Source: Chloroflexi bacterium ADurb.Bin180 (lineage in GTDB: Bacteria > Chloroflexota > Anaerolineae > UBA2200). Taken from it: a stretch of DNA of 32,535 nt. Of this stretch, positions 14,586 to 23,151 are shown piece by piece. Numbering within the stretch: the first letter of the stretch is position 1; the number at the start of each line of letters is the position of its first letter. Where the stretch lies: assembly GCA_002070215.1 (NCBI GenBank), contig MWCV01000027.1, forward strand, positions 1 to 32,535, given 5' to 3'. A model generated the notes under the pieces. That model made no database searches. It saw only the letters and a program-made list of their open reading frames with translations, and was not told the DNA's origin. The position numbers and the translations under genes are program-made.

Positions 14586-14756
14586 GATGTCAGGCGGGGC
14601 CAGCGACTCTTCCGTGCCTGGCGCACGCCTGATGGCGATGTGAGGCGGGAGGGCCGAAGGTGTCCGGGCGAAAGCGCAGACGGGGAAGCTCCGTCCCTGC
14701 TGGTCGCGCGTAAGCTGCGTCGACTGTGGCGATGGGTTGGGGGACGGGCGGGTCTG

Positions 14757-14920
14757 AGACCCGCCCCTACGACGTGGCTGATAGGTCGGAGCCGCGGCGC
14801 ACCAGCGCAGACGCACAGACCCGCCCCTACGAGGTGGCTGATAGGTCGGAGCCGCGGCGCGCCAGCGCAGACGCAGAGACCCGCCCCTACGAGGTGGCTG
14901 ATAGGTCGGAGCCGCTGCGC
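14757..14920. repeat. 60-bp tandem repeat, about 2.7 units
   Basis: Units begin AGACCCGCCCCTACGA at 14757, 14817 and 14877, with an exact 60-bp period and only a few substitutions; the third is cut short near 14920. The unit carries ATAGGTCGGAGCCG. There are no unique spacers, so this is not a CRISPR array. Reading frames across it are by-products of a period divisible by three. No gene is seen between 14,572 and 15,113 apart from these repeats. Confidence 0.9.
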
Positions 14921-14938
14921 GCGGGCCGCCTGTTTTTC

Positions 14939-14969
14939 GACTTCCGAAGTCTCCCAGACTTCGGAAGTC
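14939..14969. repeat. Intact copy of the palindromic repeat
   Basis: A 14-bp perfect inverted repeat (14939-14952 with 14956-14969) surrounds CCC, followed by TTGATCTCAGGCGGGG. As RNA it would form a very stable hairpin. Confidence 0.9.
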
Positions 14970-14998
14970 TTGATCTCAGGCGGGGTCGCCTGTTTCTG

Positions 14999-15030
14999 GA
15001 CTTGAAGTCTCCCAGACTTTGGAAGTCTTG
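14999..15030. repeat. Imperfect copy of the palindromic repeat
   Basis: The left arm is shortened (GACTTGAAGTCT) and the right arm is AGACTTTGGAAGTC, with the CCC spacer kept. TTGATCTCAGGCGGGA follows, matching the tail of the copy about 60 bp to the left, so the two may be a local duplication. Confidence 0.75.
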
Positions 15031-15113
15031 ATCTCAGGCGGGACCGCCGCAAAGGGCGTAACGGCAAGATCTGGTCTGGCGGCCCGGGGTGCTCCGGCGG
15101 GGGATTCGCGCTG

Positions 15114-18100
15114 CTACGAGTCGCCCGGCTCGTACAGGCGCACTGCGCCGGCCACGTTGAGGAAACAGAGCACCGCTCGCGGACGAGAGCTCAGCAGTCG
15201 CTCGATGGCCCGGACGTAGGTCCGGCTCTGGGCTACATAATCTCTCTCCCCGAGCACCCGCTGGAGTGCCGCCTCGTCGCGCAGCTCGTCGGTCTTGAAC
15301 TCGACCAGGGTCCACTGCTCCCCGCGGCGGTAGAGGGCGTCGATGATGCCGCTTTCGACGCGGCCGTCGGTCTCGAGGTGATAGGGCACTTCGTGCACTA
15401 GCTGGTCGGCGGTGTTCATCTCGGCGTACAGGGAGTGCGCCTGGAAGCGCCGCAGGAGGCGGGCTGTGGAGCGCACGGCGTCGGTCAGTTGGTCGGCGTC
15501 GGCCAGGCCGTAGGACCGGGCGCGGGACTCGGCCCAGCGGGTGAAGGACTCGTCTGCAGCATCTGGACCGACAAACCGCCACGACGCCAGAGCCTCGTGC
15601 ACGAGCGAGCCGAGCACCCAGGCCGGTACGGTGGGCCGTTTGGCCTCTGGCACCACGCGCCAGACGCGCTGGGCGGGGATCCGCTCGGACTCGACAGTGC
15701 GGGGATCCAGCTTTTCCGGTGCTTTGACCAGGGAGCCCAGCAGGGGCGGCGCAGCGGGCGCTTCGGTCTCCCCCGGCCGGGCAGCAGGCGCGACGGGCGT
15801 GGCGGCCGGGCGGTGCAGCTCGTCGAGCGTGCCGGGCTGGGGCCAGTAGATGGTGCAGGTCACGGCCGTCTGGCCCACGGTGCGGTCCAGTCGCTGCTCG
15901 GCCTGGCCCGGGGCGTTGGGAGCCCACGGCGTCTTGGCCAGGTTCAGCAGGTTCACCCCCAGCAGGGCCTCGAGCCATTCGTTCAGCCGCGTGGGCTGGT
16001 TGTTCTTGCCCAGGCCCACGCGGCCGCTGATGAGCAGCTTTTCCCTGGCGCGGGTGCAGGCCACGTAGAGCAGACGGTTGGACTCGGCGGCCTCGCGGTC
16101 CCTGTCGCGCGACTGGGCCAGCTCGTGTACGGCGCCCTTTTCCTTGTCCTCGCCCTTGATGGGCAGGGCTACCCCCAGCTCGTCGTCGAGGAAGAGCGTG
16201 GAGCGGTTGGAAGTGCCGTGGCCCACGTCGCCCACGACGACGATGGGGAACTCGAGGCCCTTGGCCTGGTGCACGGTCATGATCTGCACCGCGCCCTCGA
16301 CGGCGGCGCGGGCTTCGCCCTCACGGGCGCCCGAGTCCTTCAGCCCCTGCACGTACTCCAGGAACTCGCCCACCGAGACGATGCCGCTGGTAAAGGCGGC
16401 GGCCAGCAGCTTGTCGACGTTGCGCGTGCTGCGCGGGTTGCCCGACAGCAGCAGGGCGGCCTTGTAGTCGGTGCGGTCGAGCCACAGCTTGAGCACGTCG
16501 GCCACGGCGGTGCGGCCTACCAGAGCGTGCAGCTCGCTCACCCAGGCCGCGGCGCGCTCGGCGGCGGCGCAGTCGGCAGGGGTCCAGCCGTCGCGGGAGG
16601 CGGGGTCCGGCAGCACGTCCCACAGAGCAGTGGAGGGCGTGGGCCGGGCGCGGGTCAGCCGGTAGAGCGCCGCGTCGGACAGGCCGATGACCGGCGAGCG
16701 CAGCAGGCCGACCAGGGCCAGGTCGTCCGTGGGGTCGGACAGGGCCAGCAGGGTGTTGAGCAGGTCGCGGATCTCGGGGCGGTTCCAAAAGCCGCGCCCG
16801 GCCACAGTGAGGAAGGGCAGGCCGGCATCGCGCAGGGCGTTCTCATAGGCTGGGAAGGAGGTCGAGGCGCGGCAGAGGATGGCCACGTCGCCATAGCCGA
16901 GCGGGCGGGTGGCGCCGTTCTCCTCGAGCTGAATGCCCGACTCGACCAGCTCTTTGATGCGCGCCACGAGGTAGCGGGCGGCCACGTCGTGCGCGCCCTC
17001 TTTGGCCGTGCCGGGCACGAGGTGCAGCTCGATGTGCGGCGCAGCGAGGCCCTGGGCCGGCTGCTTGCGGCAGTGCGCCAGCGGCTCAAAGGGCTGGACG
17101 TAGGGACGGTCGGGGTCGGCAGACTCGCCCAGCACCGGCCGCAGCAGGTCGTTCAGGCCCTCGACAAGCTCTCGGTGGGCGCGGTAGGAAGTGGACAGCG
17201 TGACGCACAGTCCACCCGTGTCCTCAATGTGGTCACGTTCGTGGCGGAGCGCGGCCACATCGGCGCCCTGGAAGCGGTAGATGGACTGCTTGGCGTCGCC
17301 CACGAGGAACAGGCGGCCGGGGAACCGGTCAGGGTCGCCGCGGAGCTGCTTGATCAGCTCGACCTGGCGGTGGTTGGTGTCCTGAAACTCGTCGACCAGG
17401 ATGGAAGAGATGGTACTCTGCCAGTGGTCGAGCACGGCCTGGTTCTGGAGCAGCTCCAGGGTGCGGCCCTCGAGGTCGGCAAAGTCGAGCGCCTGGCGCT
17501 CGGCCTTGAGGGCGGTGAGGCTCTCCAGGGCCATCTGGAACACGGAGCGCAGGAGCGGCACGGCGTGGGCTGCTTTGCGGTCCAGCTCGTTGAGCTCGGC
17601 CGCGGGATCGTAGCGCTGCAGCGCTTCGGTCCAGTGGGCCAGCAGGTCAGCGGGCAGGCGCTCAAAGGCGGCGGCGGCCTCGAGGCGTTTGCCCAGCAGC
17701 TCGGTGAGCATCCGGCGCAGGGTCCTTTCGCCGAGCAGGGTAAAGAGCTCGGCTGCCTCGCGGTCGTTGGCGGCGCGGGCCAGGGCTTCTTCGATGGCCC
17801 GGGATTGGAGCAGGTTGGTCTGGCCCTCTTCGAGCACCTCAAAGCGCGGGTCGAGGCGCGCCTCCACCGGGTGGGTGCGCAGGATCTCGCCGCACAGGCT
17901 GTGGATGGTGCCGATGCGCGCCGCGTCGAGGGCATTGTAGATCTCGAGCCAGCGGCCGTGCCCGGCGGGGTCGAGGCCGCCTTTCTTGAGATAGTCGCGG
18001 ACGGCCTGGCGTACGCGGTTGCGCATCTCGCGGGCTGCCTTGCGGGTGAAGGTGATGGCTACGATCGAACGGAGGTCGTCGACCTCCGTCAGCACCGACA

Positions 18101-18230
18101 GGTAGCGTGCGACCAGGGTCCGCGTCTTGCCCGTGCCGGCGCCAGCGGTGACGACGACGTCGCCACCGCGGGCCTCGATAGCCGGGAGCTGCTCTTCGCT
18201 GGGTTTCAACAGGTCAACGATTGGGATCAT
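15114..18230 (-). CDS. addA: AddA-type UvrD helicase-nuclease
   Basis: This 1038-aa superfamily 1 helicase has a C-terminal RecB-type nuclease and should process double-strand breaks with AddB. Helicase motifs in order are AGAGTGKTRT (Walker A, K35), AITFTRKAAREM, ILVDEFQDTN (Walker B), FLVGDAKQSIYRFQGAD, VTLSTSYRAH, IMTVHQAKGLEFP and NRLLYVACTRAREKL. The nuclease core is GIIDALYRRG followed by LVEFKTDEL. It is shorter than Bacillus AddA (about 1230 aa). The ATG lies 3 nt after the AddB stop, so the two are cotranscribed. A free-standing UvrD/RecB-like helicase is the alternative, but the partner gene makes AddA the better call. Confidence 0.88.
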   Translation of the reverse strand: MIPIVDLLKPSEEQLPAIEARGGDVVVTAGAGTGKTRTLVARYLSVLTEVDDLRSIVAITFTRKAAREMRNRVRQAVRDYLKKGGLDPAGHGRWLEIYNALDAARIGTIHSLCGEILRTHPVEARLDPRFEVLEEGQTNLLQSRAIEEALARAANDREAAELFTLLGERTLRRMLTELLGKRLEAAAAFERLPADLLAHWTEALQRYDPAAELNELDRKAAHAVPLLRSVFQMALESLTALKAERQALDFADLEGRTLELLQNQAVLDHWQSTISSILVDEFQDTNHRQVELIKQLRGDPDRFPGRLFLVGDAKQSIYRFQGADVAALRHERDHIEDTGGLCVTLSTSYRAHRELVEGLNDLLRPVLGESADPDRPYVQPFEPLAHCRKQPAQGLAAPHIELHLVPGTAKEGAHDVAARYLVARIKELVESGIQLEENGATRPLGYGDVAILCRASTSFPAYENALRDAGLPFLTVAGRGFWNRPEIRDLLNTLLALSDPTDDLALVGLLRSPVIGLSDAALYRLTRARPTPSTALWDVLPDPASRDGWTPADCAAAERAAAWVSELHALVGRTAVADVLKLWLDRTDYKAALLLSGNPRSTRNVDKLLAAAFTSGIVSVGEFLEYVQGLKDSGAREGEARAAVEGAVQIMTVHQAKGLEFPIVVVGDVGHGTSNRSTLFLDDELGVALPIKGEDKEKGAVHELAQSRDRDREAAESNRLLYVACTRAREKLLISGRVGLGKNNQPTRLNEWLEALLGVNLLNLAKTPWAPNAPGQAEQRLDRTVGQTAVTCTIYWPQPGTLDELHRPAATPVAPAARPGETEAPAAPPLLGSLVKAPEKLDPRTVESERIPAQRVWRVVPEAKRPTVPAWVLGSLVHEALASWRFVGPDAADESFTRWAESRARSYGLADADQLTDAVRSTARLLRRFQAHSLYAEMNTADQLVHEVPYHLETDGRVESGIIDALYRRGEQWTLVEFKTDELRDEAALQRVLGERDYVAQSRTYVRAIERLLSSRPRAVLCFLNVAGAVRLYEPGDS

Positions 18231-18233
18231 GGC

Positions 18234-21200
18234 TCAGCCCTCAAAGCGCGGGTCGTAGAGCCAGCAGATGCCGGTTGCAGCGCAATAGGACGGGCAGCCC
18301 CCGTCCGGCACGGACGGAGCGAAGGCGCCGGCGCGCACGCCCCACACGGCTGCAGTGGCGGCGGTGACCGCGGCGGCTATCGCTCCCTGCGGGCCGTTGC
18401 CGAACTGCTCGGACTTGAACTTGCTCAGGGAAAAGCCGCTGCGTTTGGCATCGAGGATGTGCCAGTAAAAGCCCTCTATCGGCTGGCCGCGCTTTTCCCG
18501 GTCGATGGCGTCTCGGGCGGCCAGGGCGTAGAGCGGGAGCTGCAGCTTTTTGCCCTTTTCCACGGAGGGAGCGGTGTAGGTGCCCGCACCGCCAGACTTG
18601 TAGTCGATGATGCGCAGCCGGCGCGCCTCCTCCTGCTCGGGCAGGAGGTCGATGCGGTCGATGATGCCGTGGAGGAGCAGCGGGGGATCCCCGTCGATCA
18701 CGAGCGGCGGGCTGCCGTGACGGCCAAAGGCGGCTTCGAAGAGGACGGGCCGCCACTGCCCCTTTTCCCGGTCCAGCTCCTCCAGCGTGCGCCGAATGTT
18801 GACCTCGATCTCCTCGCGGGTCCGTTCCCACCATTGCGTCTGGCGAAAGCCCAGCTCCCGCGGCGCCGCGTCGAGCACCTCGAGCGCCACGGCGGGCAGG
18901 GCATCCTGAAGCTGAGCGAGGTCACGCGGGTTGGCGACCCTCCGGAAGAGCTTTTCCAGGATCTGATGGTAGATGGTGCCGAGCTGGGTCGGTTCGGGGC
19001 CGACGGTGGGCTCGGGCCGCGGCTCGAGGCCGAGCAGGTTGGCAATGAAGAAATGGAAGGGGCAGCAGCGGTAGACCTCGAGGCGGCTGGGGCTCCACAC
19101 GTGCGCCGGGCCAAAGGTCTGGCCCAGCTCGGACGACAGGCAGGACAGGTCGCCATCGCTGGCGGGACCGCGGCCCAAGCGCTGGCCGTGCAAGGCCGCA
19201 GCCAGGCGCAGGTGCTCCAGGCGCGGGGCGTCGGCGGCCAGGGCCCAGGCCCGTTGCGCGGCAGGCGGGTCAAGAACCGCAAGAGACTCCATCAGCTCGG
19301 GCCAGGAGGCCACCTCTTCCGGCGCCAGGCGCGCATCGCTCGTCAGCGTGAGTGGCGCGATGCGCGTGACGCGGCGGACCTCCTCCCACAGGGGCGAGGC
19401 CTCCCAGGGTGCGCCGTTCTCGGCCAGGCGCGGACGCGTGAGCAGCAGGCGGTGCGAAGGGCGCGTGACGGCCTCGTAGAACGCCTGCACCTCGGCACTG
19501 TCGATGGAGGACTCGAGGCGCAGGCCGCATGCGCGCAGGGCGGTGCGGTCCGACTCGCGCAGGAAGGGGTCCTCGTGCTGAGTCTTGGGGAACTCGCCTT
19601 CGGCCAGGCCGAGGATGGCCGCCGCTGCCAGGGGCAGGCCGCGGGCCGAACGAACGCCGGCCACGAGCAGCTCGTCCCGGCCGGGGTCCACCGGCGGCAG
19701 ATAGACCTCGCTCTCGATCACGCCGCTCAGATCCTCGAAAAAGCGGGCATAGTCCACCTGGCCCGGGCTGCCCTCGAAAGCCTCCTCCGCCCAGACCAGG
19801 CCGCGCAGGATGTCCTTGAGTGCGCGCAGGGCGGCCACGTCGAGGTGGCAGCCGGGAGGGGGGCCTTCTTTGGCGCGGGTCACCACCTGGAGCGAGGTGG
19901 GTTCCGGGAGGGCGGGGAAGGGCGACGTGCCCGGGTCCGGGTCGGCGCCGATGAGGTCCTCGAGCCAGGCCACCAGGGTGCGGTAGGAAAGCAGAGTCGC
20001 GCCGGTGGCGGCGGGAGGCCGCAGGCGGTCCACAAAGCGCTCAAAGCGTCCCCGGAGCAGCAGTGCCTGCTCGGGCGAGGGCAGGTCGGGCGGGGTGTGG
20101 TCGTTGTCGTTCTCGTCGCCAAGGGTGGCGGAGCGCGCGGCGGCACGGTCGAGCGCCTCGCGCCACTGGGCCTCTCCGCCCACCACCTGACCCCAGCGGG
20201 CGATGGCGGCCAGACGGTCCGCGTCGCCGGGGCCGATGCCAATCGGTTCTGTACTGTCCTCGGCGGGCAGGGCCGACCAGTCAAAGTAGGGCGAACGCCA
20301 GGCCTCGACGACCAGGCGGTACGGCAGAGCGTACTCGGGGGGAGAGGCGGCATCTGACAGCCGTCCCGCATCGGCAGGGCCTCCCGCCAGGGCGGTCTCT
20401 GCCTCGGCGGGAAGCATCAGGCGCAGGAGGTCGAGCAGCGCGGCGATGACCGGGCTGCTCTTGAGCGGCAGGCCCTCTACCAGGCGCACTGGCAGCTCGA
20501 ACTCGGCGGCGGTCTGCTGGATGAAGGGGCGGTACGGGGCGATGTCGCGGGCCAGCAGGGCCACCGAGTGCAGCGGCAGGTGATCCCCCAGCAGGCGGGC
20601 CTTGAGCCAGCGCACGGCGGCGCGCACTTCGGCGGCGCGGTCCGGTGCTTCGATGAGCTCGATGGCCGGTTCGGGTGCCGGCTCTGGTGCCGGCTCTGGC
20701 GCCGGCGGTGCGGGCGGCGGGAACAGGCCGGCCTCGAGGGTGCGCAGGCCCGGAGCGATGGGCGGCAAGGGATGCCGCAGGGCCTCGGCCTGGATGCCCA
20801 GGGCCGACTCGAGCTCGGCTCTGGTGCGCTCGAAGCGGCGCCACACCAGCGGGCGCGCGGGGTCTCCGACCGAGCCGGTCAGGGTGATGATCATACGGTC
20901 CACGCGGCCGGCCAGCTCCACGAGAAGGGCCAGCTCGAGCGGGGTGAAGGAGTCAAAACCGTCGATGACCAGGAGCGGCCAGTCGCGGCCGAGGTCAGGC
21001 GTGGCGCGCAGCACCTCGAGCGCCAGCCAGCCCAGTCCGATGCGGTCGGCCGAGCTCTGCGCGTGGAGCTGCTGCTGATAGCGGGAGTAGATGAGGGCCA
21101 GCTCGGCAAGGCGGGCGTCGTTGCCGAGGGCGGCCACGGCGGCGGTGAGGTCCTCCGGTGTGATCAGCGCGGCCTTGAACTCGGCGAACAGCGACTGGAG

Positions 21201-21539
21201 CGAGGAGGTAAAGCCCGGCAGGTTGACCAGCGGGGCGTAGTAGGTGAGGTGGTCGAGCTGCGAGCGGATGAGGCGGTAGAGCACCGGCTCGCTGAGCTCG
21301 GTATAGGCCTGGCCGGCGGCGTCGAGGCACTCGGCGTAGAGGCGGTCAAAGGTGAGGAGGCGAACGTTCAGGGCGCCGCCTGCCAGCGCCAGTCGGCGGC
21401 GCAGGGCGCGCACCTGGAGGTGGCTGGGAACCACCACACGCGGCGTGCTGGCCAGGCCGGCGGCGGCGCTGCGGAGCAGGTCAACCACGGCGGCGGTCTT
21501 GCCGCCGGCAGCGGGCGCCAGCCAGAGAGAAACGTGCAC
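18234..21539 (-). CDS. addB: AddB-type PD-(D/E)XK nuclease subunit
   Basis: This 1101-aa protein starts at GTG 21539, following a GGGGGG-rich ribosome site and a promoter 30 bp upstream. The longer open frame to 21671 would run through the promoter and a palindromic repeat, so it is rejected. A degenerate Walker A (PAAGGKTAAVVD) lies at the N-terminus. The C-terminus has the nuclease motif RIIDYKSG and four cysteines placed like the AddB iron-sulfur staple: one in YRCCPFHFF and three in GGCPSYCAATGIC. It pairs with AddA in end resection for recombination. Confidence 0.85.
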   Translation of the reverse strand: MHVSLWLAPAAGGKTAAVVDLLRSAAAGLASTPRVVVPSHLQVRALRRRLALAGGALNVRLLTFDRLYAECLDAAGQAYTELSEPVLYRLIRSQLDHLTYYAPLVNLPGFTSSLQSLFAEFKAALITPEDLTAAVAALGNDARLAELALIYSRYQQQLHAQSSADRIGLGWLALEVLRATPDLGRDWPLLVIDGFDSFTPLELALLVELAGRVDRMIITLTGSVGDPARPLVWRRFERTRAELESALGIQAEALRHPLPPIAPGLRTLEAGLFPPPAPPAPEPAPEPAPEPAIELIEAPDRAAEVRAAVRWLKARLLGDHLPLHSVALLARDIAPYRPFIQQTAAEFELPVRLVEGLPLKSSPVIAALLDLLRLMLPAEAETALAGGPADAGRLSDAASPPEYALPYRLVVEAWRSPYFDWSALPAEDSTEPIGIGPGDADRLAAIARWGQVVGGEAQWREALDRAAARSATLGDENDNDHTPPDLPSPEQALLLRGRFERFVDRLRPPAATGATLLSYRTLVAWLEDLIGADPDPGTSPFPALPEPTSLQVVTRAKEGPPPGCHLDVAALRALKDILRGLVWAEEAFEGSPGQVDYARFFEDLSGVIESEVYLPPVDPGRDELLVAGVRSARGLPLAAAAILGLAEGEFPKTQHEDPFLRESDRTALRACGLRLESSIDSAEVQAFYEAVTRPSHRLLLTRPRLAENGAPWEASPLWEEVRRVTRIAPLTLTSDARLAPEEVASWPELMESLAVLDPPAAQRAWALAADAPRLEHLRLAAALHGQRLGRGPASDGDLSCLSSELGQTFGPAHVWSPSRLEVYRCCPFHFFIANLLGLEPRPEPTVGPEPTQLGTIYHQILEKLFRRVANPRDLAQLQDALPAVALEVLDAAPRELGFRQTQWWERTREEIEVNIRRTLEELDREKGQWRPVLFEAAFGRHGSPPLVIDGDPPLLLHGIIDRIDLLPEQEEARRLRIIDYKSGGAGTYTAPSVEKGKKLQLPLYALAARDAIDREKRGQPIEGFYWHILDAKRSGFSLSKFKSEQFGNGPQGAIAAAVTAATAAVWGVRAGAFAPSVPDGGCPSYCAATGICWLYDPRFEG

Positions 21540-21568
21540 TGTTGCCCCCCTCAGGTGTTGATGGGGCC

Positions 21569-21597
21569 ATTGTAGCGCCGGGAGGTGGATGTGGCAA
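21569..21597 (-). promoter_or_regulatory. Promoter of the addB-addA operon
   Basis: The minus strand has TTGCCA (21597-21592), a 17-bp spacer and TACAAT (21574-21569). The start codon at 21539 lies about 23 nt after the predicted transcript start, which supports the GTG start. Confidence 0.72.
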
Positions 21598-21604
21598 GAG
21601 GAAG

Positions 21605-21730
21605 GACGGCGGGTACGAATAAGACTTCCGAAGTCTCCCAGACTTCGGAAGTCTTGATTTGGCTGGCCCATCGAGAAACGGGCGGGTCTCTCCGTCTGCG
21701 CCGTTGCGCCGGCGCCTTCGGCCCGCTCCT
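21605..21730. repeat. 126-bp direct repeat, copy A
   Basis: It begins GACGGCGGGTACGAA and ends CGGCCCGCTCCT, and it matches 21880-22005 with about four substitutions. It contains the palindrome at 21621-21655 (16-bp perfect arms, CCC spacer) and a CGAGAAACGGGCGGGTCT segment. The 149 bp between the copies hold no gene. Confidence 0.9.
21621..21655. repeat. 35-nt palindromic repeat, perfect copy
   Basis: AAGACTTCCGAAGTCT and its exact reverse complement surround CCC, followed by GATTT. It lies upstream of the addB promoter. Each arm itself contains the palindrome AGACTTCCGAAGTCT, so several alternative folds exist. Confidence 0.93.
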
Positions 21731-21879
21731 ACAGGGTCTCGCCAGGCGGGTGGCACAGCCGAAGGGTCGGGGGATGGTCAGCCCCGTCTTTGCGCCTCGC
21801 CTGAGGCGAGACGAACAGCCACAAGGGCGGCCCCTGCTCGTTGCGCTGAAGGGGCGGTCACGGTGGCGATGGGATGGGA

Positions 21880-22005
21880 GACGGCGGGTACGAACAAGAC
21901 TTCCGAAGTCTCCCAGACTTCGGAAGTCTTGATTTGGCCGGCCTATCGAGAAACGGGCGGGTCTGTCCGTCTGCGCCGTTGCGCCGGCGCCTTCGGCCCG
22001 CTCCT
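21880..22005. repeat. 126-bp direct repeat, copy B
   Basis: This is the second copy of the block at 21605-21730, offset by 275 bp. High identity across non-coding DNA suggests recent duplication or spread as one unit. The remaining bases up to 22,068 hold no recognisable feature. Confidence 0.9.
21896..21930. repeat. 35-nt palindromic repeat, perfect copy
   Basis: It is identical to 21621-21655, with 16-bp arms and a CCC spacer, and sits at the same place within the 126-bp repeat. Confidence 0.93.
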
Positions 22006-22068
22006 GCCGGGTCAAGAGCGGCGGAAGGCACGGGCAACGGGCCGGGGCGACGGGCGACGTACATAGAA

Positions 22069-22103
22069 AGCGGGGCGGAGCACCGTGAGGTGCCCGCCCC
22101 GCT
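22069..22103 (-). terminator. Terminator of the lipoprotein/SGGSIGG-protein operon
   Basis: A 15-bp GC-rich stem with one bulged base and a 4-base loop lies 18 bp beyond the stop at 22121. It is followed on the minus strand by TTCTATGT. The T-run is short, so it may be only partly efficient. Confidence 0.6.
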
Positions 22104-22120
22104 TCTGTCATTACGCGGGA

Positions 22121-22558
22121 TCAGCCGCCGAACGAACCGCCGCTCTTTATCTTGGGGTCGTCGACGCGGCCCGAGCTGCCCTTGTCCTCCTGGCGCGGTG
22201 AGGACGAGCCGCTGTCAAAGCGGCCGGTGGACCAGCCGTCGTCGCTGGAGCGCGACGGGCCGGGCCGGCTGCCCACGCTGGGGCCGCCGCCGATGCTCCC
22301 ACCGCTGTCGATATCGGGATGGTCATGGGCGCGGTGCTCGCGCTGGCCGCCAATGCTGCCGCCGCTGTTGATCCTCTTGTCGTCGTAGGCGCGGTGCTCG
22401 CGCTGGCCGCCGATGGAGCCGCCGGACTGGATGCGCTTGTCGTTGTAGGTGCCCTGCGGCGGCTCAGACGGCTTGAACAGCCCGCCAAAGAGCTTCCACA
22501 GAATCAGCAGACCAACGACGACGATGATGCCGAAGCACAGACTACCAAGGTCGGGCAT
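22121..22558 (-). CDS. Small membrane-anchored protein with SGGSIGG repeats
   Basis: This 145-aa protein has one N-terminal membrane segment (about residues 8-28) and a hydrophilic tail. Two full 20-residue repeats (38-57, 58-77) and a partial third (78-92) each contain I-x-SGGSIGG, with DKRI and QREHRA in the full units. A fourth variant, KIKSGGSFGG, forms the exact C-terminus. The DNA repeats with a 60-bp period. GGAGG lies 4 nt before the ATG. It is 13 bp downstream of the lipoprotein gene and presumably cotranscribed. I recognise no family. The repeated Gly-Gly motifs, with one at the very end, invite thoughts of a processing or binding site, but nothing shows this directly. Confidence 0.8.
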   Translation of the reverse strand: MPDLGSLCFGIIVVVGLLILWKLFGGLFKPSEPPQGTYNDKRIQSGGSIGGQREHRAYDDKRINSGGSIGGQREHRAHDHPDIDSGGSIGGGPSVGSRPGPSRSSDDGWSTGRFDSGSSSPRQEDKGSSGRVDDPKIKSGGSFGG

Positions 22559-22571
22559 GATACCTCCCCAG

Positions 22572-23042
22572 CTACTGCAGCTTGAAGGCGACCGTCTTGA
22601 CCGGGTTGCCGTTCACATAGATCTTGACGGTATAGTCGCCCTTCTTGAGCACGTTCAGGCTGACCGGCTCAATGTGGAACTCGACATAGGTGTTGGTATA
22701 GTTGCGGTCGGCGGTGATGGTGGGCGTGTCCTCAAAGGGCTCGCCCTGATAGGACCAGCGGGCGTACAGGCTGGTGCCCGAGTCGATGCGCTTGCAATAG
22801 GCCACGACATAGATCACGTCTTCGGACACGCTAAAGGTGCTGGTGATGCTGAGCGGCTTGTTGCCTTCGCCAATGCCCTTGGCCATGACCACATCGCCGA
22901 ATTCGACGCCGGACACGAGGGGCTGGTTATCCTGCTGGCGCTTGGCAGTGAGGCTGGAGCACAGCGAGCAGCAAGAGGTGGCTGCCAGGGAGAGGGCGAG
23001 CAACACGAGGGTGAGTGTAACCAGGAGATGCTTCTTGTTCAC
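22572..23042 (-). CDS. Secreted lipoprotein of unknown function
   Basis: This 156-aa protein starts at GTG 23042, placed 6 nt after GGAGG. A signal peptide ends in LAATSC, with C24 the likely lipidated residue in an unusual CCSLC cluster. The rest reads as a beta-sandwich-like domain ending GDYTVKIYVNGNPVKTVAFKL, as in small extracellular domains that bind or coat surfaces. A longer frame to 23132 is possible but lacks a ribosome site and would include the spacer after the promoter. It is the first gene of a two-gene operon with the SGGSIGG-repeat protein. No family was recognised. Confidence 0.78.
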   Translation of the reverse strand: MNKKHLLVTLTLVLLALSLAATSCCSLCSSLTAKRQQDNQPLVSGVEFGDVVMAKGIGEGNKPLSITSTFSVSEDVIYVVAYCKRIDSGTSLYARWSYQGEPFEDTPTITADRNYTNTYVEFHIEPVSLNVLKKGDYTVKIYVNGNPVKTVAFKLQ

Positions 23043-23122
23043 AATGAACCTCCACGACAGATTCGGCCAGGACCCGTCCCTGCGGCTGCAAGCGGACGGC
23101 GGCGCCCAAGCCAGTGCAGGTG

Positions 23123-23151
23123 ATGGTAACACCCGCGGGCCGAAATGTCAA
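23123..23151 (-). promoter_or_regulatory. Promoter of the lipoprotein operon
   Basis: TTGACA (23151-23146), a 17-bp spacer and TACCAT (23128-23123) lie on the minus strand. The -35 box overlaps the stop codon region of the acetyltransferase gene. The leader would be about 75 nt. Confidence 0.72.

Noticed and set aside
14757-14920. CRISPR array
   Set aside because: The units are contiguous 60-bp repeats without variable spacers, and no cas genes are present.
14516-15067. A 183-codon minus-strand frame with repeated peptide units
   Set aside because: It is created by the 60-bp tandem repeat and palindromes, whose period is a multiple of three. It has no start site or domain.
15435-20357. A 1640-codon open frame on the + strand opposite addA and addB
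   Set aside because: It is antisense to two genes with complete helicase and nuclease motifs. Its composition (Gly, Val, Gln, His, Arg rich) is what high-GC codon bias produces opposite a real gene, and it has no recognisable domain.
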